Source: Bursaphelenchus xylophilus (lineage: Eukaryota > Nematoda > Chromadorea > Rhabditida > Aphelenchoididae). From it: a stretch of 64,000 bases of DNA. Positions 11,468 to 21,569 of this stretch are shown here, one piece after another (within the stretch, counting starts at the first letter, position 1; every line of letters starts with the position of its first letter). The stretch lies in NCBI GenBank assembly GCA_904066235.2, contig CAJFCV020000004.1:7254001-7318000 (forward strand), written 5' to 3'. The notes below the pieces were generated by a model. The model saw nothing but the letters and a program-made list of their open reading frames with translations. It was not told the origin of the DNA and made no database searches. The position numbers and the translations under genes were made by a program.

Positions 11468-14400
11468 CAGTAGCTGCCAAAAAACTGTCAATTTTTTTGT
11501 TTTTTGTGTAACTCTGCTCAACGTGGACGGATTTCAACGAAACAAATACCATTCTGTAGAGAGTTACTGCTGTTATCTAATGGTGTAGCGGTTGGAGCGA
11601 TTTTACATCTTAGTGTGTAACAACTGTCGATGTAAAATTTTTGGAAGGACAAAAAACTGTCAATTTTTCCAAAAAATTTTTACCGCTTGCATACGTCGCG
11701 GCAAATCATGGGCTTATACATTCCGATTTTTAAATAAAGTCCCACTGTACATAATTAACTATCAAAGGGAGCCAAGAAAGTTAATTTAGTAGACCTTTTG
11801 GTGGTCCCAAGTTCGATACCCCAAAACATGACGTTTAAGAAAAAATCGATTTTTTTCTTTGACTTAGCATTAATGCAATGCCTTGCAGTAGAAGTTAGAC
11901 AACCTACAATTAAAATATAACAATGATTGGGAGCCTAAATGTAAGTCTACGGACTCCACTTGACATTCAAGTTTCTCCGGTAATCGAGTTTCTGTAGAGA
12001 CTTGGCCTTGTTGCCCCCGCCTTTGTAACAACTTGCTAATGATTTATCAATACATGATCACAGATGTTCTAGAAGCATTTTATGGGCATTTGTAGGACGG
12101 CGATGCAAGTCACACAAGAATTACGGAGGGTTATGTTGTCATTAACAAAAAAAATTTTTTGTGGAAACTTGCAAGTCAGCTTAAGACTTTAGAAACACGT
12201 TAGAGGGAGTGAAATTACGTTAGAAATGTCAGGAATGGCTGTAAATGTATGGGACAACATCTTACTTGTCCTTACGCTGGGTTATTTCCATCCTATGGAG
12301 AGTGAAAATCGAGACAACAATTTTTCTTCAAAAATTCCATTTAGGAGCTTGTTATACTGCACGTCAAAAGTTTGGAACAGGCCAGATCTTCTTTGCGGCT
12401 TGAGATGGGAGTTTCATTTCTTTTTTATTAGAAGCTCCATGTATTAAGAACCTCAATGAATACATAGCCATGGAAATCAGAAAGCTCGTTGGAGTTTAAA
12501 AAAAAAATTTTAAAAATAAGTGCGTCAAAAGTTTGGAACAGCTTTTGGAAGGTGATTATAAACTTCGGGATGGAGGCAGGTATCCTCGAATTTAGTGTTT
12601 CTGGATGATGTATGGAATCGGCATGCCAATGGCATACTGATTTTCATCGATAAACCCAAAATGAAAAAAATGCTTATTGAGCCAAAAACTACGGTCAAAT
12701 TTGCGAAAAAATGAATTTTTTGGTTTGGGTTCTCTATGTTATCGGTGTGTAAGCGTTCTAAAATATTTAATGTGGTCGCACAATTGTACAAGGGCACTCA
12801 GATCTTCGCATAGAAACTATATCCGCACAGCATAATTTATGAAAATTTTGAGTTTTGCTATGAATCTTTATTTAATGTATTTTATATTTTTTATAGAGCG
12901 GCTTGAAGGCTAATTGGCTTTAACACCGTTATCGTTGAATAAAAAGGTGTCTTTAAGAAGCAGAACCTGGCCACTATTTGCAACATCAAGGCCACATCTT
13001 TAAAAATAGCGGGTATATGAAATGTTAATATTCCCATATTTTTTATCTTGGATTTGAAGCCGCTGCATGGCTCAAAACTAAGTGCCTTTTTCGTTATCAC
13101 ACCGATACAGTATTATAAACCAACTCTCCGAATTATCGCGCCACAAATCCGGGTCAGATATGAATATTGATTTTGGGGACAAAAATTTTTTTTAATATCT
13201 GAAAGATGTGACCTTGGATGCTGCAAGTAGCGTGGGTTTTTGTTTCTTGAAGACACCTTTTTATTCAACGATAACGGTGTTAAAGCCAATTAGCCTCCAA
13301 GCCGCTCTATAAAAAATATAAAATACATTAAATAAAGATTCATAGCAAAACTCAAAATTTTCATAAATTATGCTGTGCGGATATAGTTTCTATGCGAAGA
13401 TCTGAGTGCCCTTGTACAATTGTGCGACCACATTAAATATTTTAGAACGCTTACACACCGATAACATAGAGAACCCAAACCAAAAAATTCATTTTTTCGC
13501 AAATTTGACCGTAGTTTTTGGCTCAATAAGCATTTTTTTTCATTTTGGGTTTATCGATGAAAATCAGTATGCCATTGGCATGCCGATTCCATACATCATC
13601 CAGAAACACTAAATTCGAGGATACCTGCCTCCATCCCGAAGTTTATAATCACCTTCCAAAAGCTGTTCCAAACTTTTGACGCACTTATTTTAAAAAATTT
13701 TTTTTTAAACTCCAACGAGCTTTCTGATTTCCATGGCTATGTATTCATTGAGGTTCTTAATACATGGAGCTTCTAATAAAAAAGAAATGAAACTCCCATC
13801 TCAAGCCGCAAAGAAGATCTGGCCTGTTCCAAACTTTTGACGTGCAGTATATTTTACGCGCAAAGTACGGGCCTGGCGCGGTAGCGGTTCTAAACTGTTC
13901 ACTGTTAACATGGGTGCCTTCTGTCGCTTTGGAACTACGATTAGAGGTGTCTGCGGAAGCACCCGGGCTGAAGTTCCACGGTACATCTACTGCCAGAAAA
14001 ACTTGAATGTCAAGTGGAGTCCGTAGACTTACATTTAGGCTCCCAATCATTGTTCTATTTTAATTGTAGGTTGTCTAGCTTCTACTGCAAGGCATTGCGT
14101 TAATGCTAAGTCAAAGAAAAAAATCGATTTTTTCTTAAACGTCATGTTTTGGGGTATCGAACTTGGGACCACCAAAAGGTCTACTAAATTAACTTTCTTG
14201 GCTCCCTTTGATGGTTAATTATGTACAGTGGGACTTTATTTAAAAATCGGAATGTATAAGCCCATGATTTGCCGCGACGTATGCAAGCGGTAAAATTTTT
14301 TTGGAAAAATTGACAGTTCTTTGTCCTTCCAAAAATTTTACATCGACAGTTGTTACACACTAAGATGTAAAATCGCTAAAACCGCTACACCATTAGATAA

Positions 14401-14505
14401 CAGCAGTAATTCTCTACAGAATGGTATTTGTCTCGTTGAAATCCGTCCACGTTGAGCAGAGTTACACAAAAAACAAAAAAATTGACAGTTTTTTGGCAGC
14501 TACTG
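11468..14505. mobile_element. Outer palindromic Tc1/mariner-type element
   Basis: The element starts CAGTAGCTGCCAAAAAACTG at 11468 and ends with the reverse complement at 14505. Both sides are flanked by TA (11466-11467 and 14506-14507), the Tc1/mariner target duplication. The arms 11468-11974 and 13999-14505 are near-identical inverted copies of about 507 bp. The unique middle (11975-12355 and 13850-13998) is split by a second element. No intact transposase is visible, so it is non-autonomous. Its right end stops only 19 bp from the stop codon of the TauE gene. Confidence 0.85.
12357..13847. mobile_element. Inner palindromic TA-flanked element nested in the outer one
   Basis: The inner element begins CTGCACGTCAAAAGTTTG at 12357 and ends with its reverse complement at 13847, flanked by TA on both sides. 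The arms are about 640 bp and highly similar at the ends (for example 12522-12797 against 13406-13680), decaying to roughly 75% near the centre. A loop of about 190 bp lies around 13010-13200. The motif CGTCAAAAGTTTGGAACAG recurs ~160 bp inside each end (near 12525 and 13660), perhaps a second transposase-binding site. The ORFs that appear in both arms are mirror images of each other and are not genes. Confidence 0.82.
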
Positions 14506-14524
14506 TACATCTGTTTTTGGCTGT

Positions 14525-16006
14525 TTACACATAGTAATTGGGTAATGATTCATTACTTTTGCTTTTTACGATCTCGTTGGCTCGATGTTGACCTGATTTG
14601 CTGATCAAAGTGAAAAAAATAACCCTAAAAGAAGCTTAGATTGTCACAACTGACAGGAATCTTACGCAAACACAACAATGAATGATCCCACGCCAATCAA
14701 CATCACACTTGGACGAGTGATAAGCCATCCGATCACGGACAAGGTCTCCAGAATATAGATGAAGAACGCCAACACTTGCCGATGGAGATGGGACGACAAC
14801 AGAGCGCCCAATGGGGAAGTGGTTACAGCCACCGGAACGGAGACTGCAAAGTATTCCCATGCCAGATCAGAGATCTCATCTTGAATTAGATGACGCCAAT
14901 AGAAGCCGGTCAGTGTGTTTACACACATCAACACTACTGATGTTGGAGTAGCCACCTTCTCGCTGACCCGGAAAAACAGAGTCAGCATTGAGAACGAACA
15001 AATGTCGACTCCAGAGCCAGTCCATGCGCTCAGAGAGCCGCCAAAGAGACCAGTTATGAAGAGGATTACTCCATTCCAAAATCCAAAATCAACTATTGTA
15101 TCGTATGTTTGACGTTTCTTTTGAGTGTTCAAGATAAACAAAGAGATCGCAAAAGCAAACCAAACAGCAACAAATGTCATCTTCTTCTGCGCTTCTGGAA
15201 GAAAAATATGTCTTGAACGAAGAGGGGTTATTACCATCAATGAGATCATCCAGATATTGTAAAGTGAGGATAATGGAGATGAAAGAACCCATACTCGTGT
15301 AGATCAGAGAATGCCATTCCACCTTTACTTGCATAAACATAATCGTAAAAGCTGATGCTGTCATTCCACAACTTTGAATCATTAAAGAAAAGTCCCTGGC
15401 TACTGTAGGATCAAGGTGGAGAAGTAAGGTCATGACCGGAAAAGCGATTGCTCCGCCGCCTTCAGATGTGGCTCCTGAAATCAATACTTACATCTAGATT
15501 ACTTATCAACCCGTATTACTAATAGGAAAGCTCTTACCCGAAGCAAAGGAACCCACAATCATCGTCAATGCCATCTCGTATCTTGTTGGATAAAGGGAAA
15601 AGATGTCATGTTTGATCGCCAAGGACCACCAACATACTTGGAAGAACATAAACGGGTATAATAGCGCCAGATATTTACGGTATCTTTCGTAGAATGGGAG
15701 GTTCTGGATTCCGCCGACTTCGACTATCTTCTTTTGAAGATCTGGATCTAATTCTTGTCCTGAAATTAAGTATCGTAAGGTTTGGGCATGCCCAGGAAGA
15801 TCACGGATGACAAAAATAAAAACGTTCCAGATTCCTTCTTTTTCAAGCTGATATCAAACCCAAGTTCAACATGACCTACCTTGAAGGAAGTATTTTTTGA
15901 AGAATTCCCCGCAACTCCGTCGTTGCTGCTTCTGCGGTGGCAACGAATATTCGACCGGATAAACTCGGGATCTTTCCGAGAAGCTGACAACATCACGCGG
16001 ATACAT
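14525..16006 (-). CDS. TauE/SafE-family membrane transporter
   Basis: Five exons on the minus strand (16006-15880, 15759-15538, 15474-15235, 15194-14666, 14624-14525) give 405 residues with exact phase closure. The protein has about eight hydrophobic segments and the conserved duplicated glycine-rich motif: GATSEGGGAIAFPVMTLLL in the first half and LFGGSLSAWTGSGVDI in the second. The family moves sulfite or other organic sulfur anions across membranes in bacteria; the substrate in animals is not established. The last exon completes the final membrane helix and adds a polar tail ending NYYV. The ATG at 16006 was preferred to one at 15993 because only its frame joins the next exon. Introns and matching base use argue against recent bacterial transfer. 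Confidence 0.88.
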
Positions 16007-16349
16007 CACGCAAGAGATTTGACTGTTTTTCCGAGAGGTTGCGCAACTGTTGATCCGAGTAAACAGAGCGCGACAAAGTTCAAAGAGGAGTGACCAGCGG
16101 CAGCAAAAACTGACTAGTCATTTGTTATTTTTCAACGTTATATAGTACGCTTGTTTATGTCCTGTCCAAGGATTATTATTCTACACAGAAAAAGTTTTGT
16201 AAAAAAATAAATGGACGTTATTTTTTCAGACTTTAGTGGTCACTAATTTTGTTTATTCTAGCATTTTGTTGGCTTTAAAGCAACGAAACATGACCTCGTA
16301 TGCACTTTCTATTATTTTATTCAATTATATACACATATTAAAGTCATCC
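16007..16349. other. Intergenic spacer, nothing evident
   Basis: The spacer separates two minus-strand genes and contains AT-rich sequence, including the 5' side of the TauE gene and the 3' side of the unknown gene that ends at 16350. No RNA gene or repeat was recognised. Confidence 0.5.
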
Positions 16350-17390
16350 TCAAAATAATCCTGATCCCTTCGTATCTGGCTGTGGATCCGATCGACTGGT
16401 CGATGACACACTGCTCTCTTCGTTTAATTCTCCGTACATTGATACATTTGGCCGACTTCGGTCAGTTGTTCTGTTGGAAGTATTCGTGGAGGTATCTTTA
16501 TCGCTGCTGTCTCGATCTTCTTCTTGAATGTCATCCAGTTTTAAGCCATCTGGAGAATTCAATGAAGAATTTGGGATGGCTTCATGGTCTGTGACAACAT
16601 ATTTTCCATCATCCGGAGACTTCACCTCAGATTTTGTTGTTCTTACTTCAGTGGCAGTCACTATTATTTGTTCGGAATCTTCTAAATCTGGGAGTTTGTT
16701 GAAGTAAGCGGCCCTTTGTAGAACAACATCAGGATCTGCTGCCTCCGTCTTGATCTCTCCAGTCTTGACTACCGTAGTTACTGTTTGATTTGTTGTCTTT
16801 ATATTGGTGGTTATGGCCTCCGAATACGACGTATCTTCATTGCTCTCACTCCTCGGTTTACTTGAACTCTCAGTTGATGTCCTTGAATCCTGTTTAATCT
16901 CATCTCCTTTCTCCACAATTTGTAATCGATGAATTCCGGCGGTCTGAGATAACTTCACATCCTCATCACTGGCCGATGTAATCACATTTGCGTCTGGTTC
17001 TCTGTATTCTTCGCTCTCCATTGACCCTTCATTCTTCTCATACAGATCATCCAGCATTAGACCGGTCACTTGGATCACTTCTTTCTGTTCTTTATCACCA
17101 TTCTTCTTGGCATCTGTGTTTTCGGACTTCTTATATCTCTCCGGAACTTCATATTCATCCAGATTCACCTCATCAAAGTCTTGGGCATCATCCTCGAATC
17201 CCGAATTCGTGGTCCCATTAATCCTCGGGGGCTCCGCTATCTCGTGGAATCCATTTGTTTTGGTTGTTGGCTGTGTAACAACCACTGTATTATGCTCATC
17301 GGCGTTGTACTGCACCGAGTCCGTGTATTTACTCTGTCGACCCTTGTATAAACAACAGCATAATCGACGTTTTACAATCTCTAGACTCAT
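16350..17390 (-). CDS. Unknown disordered protein with N-terminal cysteine cluster
   Basis: A single uninterrupted frame encodes 346 residues. The ATG directly follows a TTTCAG on the minus strand, so spliced-leader addition right at the start codon is likely. The N-terminus MSLEIVKRRLCCCLYKGR has three adjacent cysteines beside basic residues, which is the usual look of a palmitoylated membrane anchor. The remainder is low in hydrophobics and rich in S, T, E and D, with no domain recognised, so most of it is probably disordered. Repeated short patterns such as MLDDLYEKNE and LKLDDIQEED may be linear binding motifs. Function is unknown. A membrane-tethered scaffold is an inference from composition only. 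Confidence 0.75.
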   Translation of the reverse strand: MSLEIVKRRLCCCLYKGRQSKYTDSVQYNADEHNTVVVTQPTTKTNGFHEIAEPPRINGTTNSGFEDDAQDFDEVNLDEYEVPERYKKSENTDAKKNGDKEQKEVIQVTGLMLDDLYEKNEGSMESEEYREPDANVITSASDEDVKLSQTAGIHRLQIVEKGDEIKQDSRTSTESSSKPRSESNEDTSYSEAITTNIKTTNQTVTTVVKTGEIKTEAADPDVVLQRAAYFNKLPDLEDSEQIIVTATEVRTTKSEVKSPDDGKYVVTDHEAIPNSSLNSPDGLKLDDIQEEDRDSSDKDTSTNTSNRTTDRSRPNVSMYGELNEESSVSSTSRSDPQPDTKGSGLF

Positions 17391-17650
17391 CTGAAATCGA
17401 AATTACAATCCTTTAGAAGCGAAAGTAGCCATTTTGATAGAACAGACGCTCGTTCCCAAATTGAAATGCATCAATATTGAATAATTAAATATGATAACGA
17501 ATAGTGATCATAATCGGAAGATGACATTAACATACGATAACAACATCTCTGGGGCGCATAATCGTAATCCGGGAAAAAGTATAATACTTAAGGCCAGGAA
17601 TGTGATCATAATTTAAATGATGGGCATTTCGTCTTAAATAATAGTTTTAA
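17391..17650. other. Short AT-rich upstream spacer
   Basis: This stretch holds the presumed promoter and outron of the unknown minus-strand gene and ends at the TAA target duplication of the transposon at 17651. Nothing else is apparent. Confidence 0.4.
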
Positions 17651-18221
17651 CAAGGAAAGTACTTCTATGGGGTGTGGAATTACCGGTCGAGATATATATC
17701 AAAAAATTCGCAAAAATTTTCTGATTCAGAACATATATAAATTAGCTGCCTAATTTTGGTCTATGAGCGAGTTTTTTCAATAAGTCTTTTTCTCGAGGAA
17801 AAAAGTCTGCGGCAACAAAAGCGCGCTCGGTCTCTTCCTTCGGAAGAGAGCGGTGTGGCCGAGTGGTTAGAGCGCTGGGTTGGAAATCCGAGGGAAACGG
17901 GTTCGGTTCTTTTTGCCACATTAGAACCCATTTTTTACGTTGGAACTACTTTTGAGGTGTAGTTGTAATCCAATTTGATATTTTAAGGCTTGTCAAGGCT
18001 TCAGAATTTAGTTTAGCACAAAACAAAATTTTTTTATTGGTAAAAACACGGTCAAAAAGACACTTGCATGGTGTCGCGAGAAAACTTCTGAGGACAAAAA
18101 CATGTCATTAAACCAAAATTAGGCAGCTAATTTATATATATTCTGAATCAGAAAATTTTTGGGAATTTTTTGATATATATCTCGACCGGTAATTCCACAC
18201 CCCATAGAAGTACTTTCCTTG
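17651..18221. mobile_element. Tc5-like non-autonomous element carrying a tRNA-Ser-like unit
   Basis: The element begins CAAGGAAAGTACTTCTATGG and ends with its reverse complement. Inverted repeats are ~110 bp (17651-17760 and 18112-18221). Flanking TAA triplets at 17648-17650 and 18222-18224 give a TNA target duplication, as for the Tc4/Tc5 group. The ends match the larger element at 60385-61911 (CAAGGAAAGTACTTYTATGGGG, and later an ATATATAAAT..TAGCTGCC block). There is no transposase. The 350-bp centre holds a tRNA-Ser-like sequence. Confidence 0.85.
17846..17925 (+). pseudogene. tRNA-Ser-like sequence inside a Tc5-like element
   Basis: The block contains TGGCCGAGTGGTTAGAGCG, an almost perfect class II (Ser/Leu) D arm and A box, and an anticodon loop TTGGAAA that would carry GGA (serine). 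A B-box-like GGGTTCGGTTC follows after a short variable arm. Several anticodon pairs and the acceptor stem do not match, so it is more likely a captured tRNA relic or Pol III promoter than a working tRNA. Confidence 0.6.
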
Positions 18222-18846
18222 TAAAATGACTAATTATCTGATTGGACGTCAACGAAAGTAACGCCTTGTATTGGGATTAGGGCTTGGTATGCCGGTCGTT
18301 TGGTCAAAATTTTGTTTGATGACAACTACAAGGCAGTGAAATTATAATTAAAGATTAAAACTACAAGCGGAAAAATATAAGTTCATTATGGTCAGTAACA
18401 AAGCTATTTGAATTTGTAAAGAATTAATAAAGAATAATAAGAAGAAAGTTACAAACAAACAAATGGCGAACATTTCTAATCAAAGCAACACCACACCCTA
18501 AACCCTGCCTCCCCCGCTTCCCGAGAATGAGAATTATTCGAAACGCAATGAAATGCCGAGATTCAGGCCAACGGGTCAAGGTAATAATTATCCGTGGGAA
18601 TAGAGCCCTGAAACTTGTGCAATGCCTCAGGTCAGAAAGGAAAACAAGAATTCGGCTTCTTTCCAAACATCGAATCTGATAAGCGTCGCATTACCAGTTG
18701 AATAATACATGTGAATCGAGGTGATTAAAAATGGCGGTCACACGTCATCGTCAACGAGCAAGGGAATTTTAATTTGAAGAAACAGGGGATCTGAGACAAA
18801 GTCAGGGGAAGTTTGATGATGCTTTGGCGAGAGTGGACCGAAAATA

Positions 18847-18985
18847 TCAGTCTGTCGGGAAAATAACGAGGGGTTCTCTTTGGAACCGCCAATCAACGCT
18901 TCGTGACGGCTGGCCGCGGCTGGAGACTGCACCCTTTTTCGACAATTTGCTGCGACGACCCGCCATTATTTTCCCGACAGACTGA
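18847..18985. mobile_element. TA-flanked MITE, copy 1 (TCAGTCTGTCGGGAAAATAA ends)
   Basis: A 139-bp element begins TCAGTCTGTCGGGAAAATAA and ends with its reverse complement. TA dinucleotides flank it at 18845-18846 and 18986-18987, as in Tc1/mariner-type MITEs. The interior is GC-rich. A second copy with the same ends lies at 46182-46336. Confidence 0.85.
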
Positions 18986-20109
18986 TACCAATTTTCAAAA
19001 CTCTAATATAAACGCTAAGCAGATTAGATGTGTCTTAGAGTACTAAAAGACCTCTATTCAACCTGTTTCTAAATTTAAAACAAGTATAATGTGTGATGTT
19101 CAACATGCAGGCTCCTAATTATCCACTGAAATACCCCCCACCATAAATACAAACCGGCTTTAAACCGAGTCTTTGCTCTTGCATAAATTTGTAGCCTTCC
19201 AAATGAGAATTGATGACGTTCCCCGAAAAAACACCTCTGATTAAACGGATAAAATACCAAGCAAGGATGTAAAACGTTGCCCGGGCGATAGCACCACACG
19301 GAACACCGCTTTCTTCAAAGCCCTCCGGGGAAATAGAAAAGTAAAAATATGGACTGGAAAGGTAAGTAATACTCAGAGGAAAGCCGGTTATTATCGCCTG
19401 GACATTGACAATATTATGAGGAAGGAGATGTACTTAGACTTGACATGGCCTAAGGGCATAAAGCCATGACATGATTTTCTCCAAATATAGCTAAAAAATT
19501 TGAAATCTTATACGACGTCTACATTCCCGTAACATCAGTTATGACTAATCCTCAGATCTCCCATTCCTTACTGCTGGAAACGTCTTGCAACTCAAGGATT
19601 GTTCCAGACGGGAATTGCAAAAGGTCAGGCCAAGGGCCGACCCAACACGCTTCTGATTCAGAATTTTTTCCACATAAATATTCATTCCTCCGATTCTTTT
19701 ATAACAAAAGTAAGAGGAAATGTAAAGAATACTGGAAGAAATCTTCCTAAAAAAACTTTTGACAGAGCTTTTGGCCCCAATTGCGCAATTGTTTGTGAAT
19801 TCAAAGCCGAGAAAATTAGCGCGACGAACCGAGGAAAGAGAATCCTCGGCAAGAGGAATCAAAATACACAAAAGAATTGCAGATTGACAAATAGACACCC
19901 GAACAGCCAATTAGAGCCCCAAGTAACCCGTTTATAAACAGTTCTAGCGGGTCCCATGACCCTGGAGGCGCTCAGTTATCTTGCGATTAGCGGGTAGGTA
20001 AATATTTGCAACTGCTCATTGCCAGTTGTTCAAAGTCGTTCTACACGGCGATATCAAGGAAACCGATTTATTTTACATCATACATCAAGTCACAATAAAT
20101 AGGATTAGC
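18986..20109. other. Intergenic region downstream of RPT3, no gene seen
   Basis: Apart from the MITE ending at 18985, this ~1.1 kb holds only short overlapping frames on both strands. Nothing in it resembles a known RNA or protein. It includes the 3' flank of the RPT3 gene, whose stop codon is at 20110. Confidence 0.45.
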
Positions 20110-21569
20110 TTATTTGTAGAATTCAAAGTCATTCAAATCCTTCTTGACGACGGATTTGTAGGCCTTATCAAAGTCCTTAGTCAAGACAACATATCGGTTC
20201 TCTCTAACAGCGTGCATACCAGCTTCTTGGCAGATCGAGTTGATATCGGCGCCGGAGATCTTGTCGGGTCTGGCCACAAAGTCCTCCACATCTACATCAT
20301 CACTCAGGTTCATCTTGGCCGTGATGGCACTGAAGATGAGACGCTTCTGACGACGATCTGGAGTAGGGAACTCAATCTTTCTATCCAGACGACCAGGGCG
20401 GAGAAGCGCAGGATCGAGGGTGTCTTGTCTGTTGGTGGCCATGATGACCTTCACATTGGTTGTCTGATCGAACCCATCCATTTGATTCAAAAGTTCCAGA
20501 AGAATACGTTGGACTTCTCTGTCAGCTCCAGTCTGAGCATCGAAACGTTTCGTGGCGATGGCATCAATTTCATCGATAAAAATAATTGATGGACTGTTCT
20601 CTTTGGCCAATCGGAAGACATCTCTGACCATTCTTGGGCCTTCTCCAAGGTATTTCTGTACAAACTCCGATCCGACGACTCGAATAAATGAAGCAGTAGT
20701 GTGTGCGGCAACAGCCTTGGCTAACATGGTCTTACCGCATCCAGGAGGACCATACATCAATACACCCCGAGGAGGATCAATACCAATCTGTAATTACACT
20801 CGTAGAATCGTTTGATCAAATAAAGCAATGTATCTAAATTACCTGTTGGTAGAGTTCACCATGAGTCAAAGGAAGTTCCACAGCCTCTCTGACTTCTTGT
20901 TTCTGCATGTCAAGACCTCCAATATCGGCGTAACTGACTTCAGGCTTCTCATCGGGTCTCAACATTTGGATACTTGAATCGGCCTCAGGAGGAAGGATAT
21001 CAACCAAGGCATTTGAATATTTATGAAGCGCAACAGAGCATCCTGGCTTTAGCAATTCTCTATCCAAGATGGACAAGACTCGGACATAGTAGTTGGAACC
21101 TAAACATCAACATCAAATACCTAAAATCTTTTACTTACCAGTCGTTGACCCAACAATAGCATGATCTTGATCGACGGCCTCTAAGAATTGGCCGATCACC
21201 AAAGGGACCGATTGAATTCGCTTTACCTGAAATTAAAACAGTTAGAAAGCACAATAAAGTAATGAAATTCATCGCCAGAAAAATAATTACCTCTTCTTGA
21301 GCGTGAAGCAACTCTTTCTCCAAATTCCTAGTCTCCAACTTTATATACTCTTCCATAACATCCAAATGTTCAAGCTGCTTCTCGAGTTTCTTGAACTTCA
21401 GGTAGTCATCGGTTTCATTGATAGCAAGATCTACTTCCATGGCATCCTTGGAAATATTCACAGCTGGGGATTTCTCCCTCTTTGGAGTATCCTAAAGAAT
21501 AATCTCAATAACCACACAAATAAATTTAAGACTTACCAAAATTCCAATTTCTGCCAATCCGTCACCCAT
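20110..21569 (-). CDS. rpt-3: 26S proteasome regulatory AAA-ATPase subunit RPT3
   Basis: Five exons on the minus strand (21569-21537, 21491-21291, 21226-21139, 21099-20843, 20787-20110) encode 418 residues, the same length as human PSMC4. The order is an N-terminal coiled coil ([20 protein letters not shown]), an OB-fold region, then the AAA domain. That domain has Walker A GPPGCGKT, Walker B IIFIDEID, the pore loop in [11 protein letters not shown] and the arginine-finger segment [11 protein letters not shown]. The C-terminal NDFEFYK ends in a hydrophobic-Tyr-Lys tail of the type that docks into the 20S alpha ring. The match to RPT3 rather than other Rpt subunits rests on the near-identical AAA sequence. 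The subunit unfolds substrates for the proteasome. Confidence 0.96.

Noticed and set aside
12525..13612. Matching ORFs (MPLYNCATTLNILERL...) on opposite strands
   Set aside because: They are the same sequence in the two arms of the palindrome, with no homology to transposases; duplication of the arm explains the apparent conservation.
14525..16006. Horizontal transfer of the TauE/SafE gene from bacteria
   Set aside because: The gene has four spliced introns with nematode signals and ordinary base composition, and the family is known from animals.
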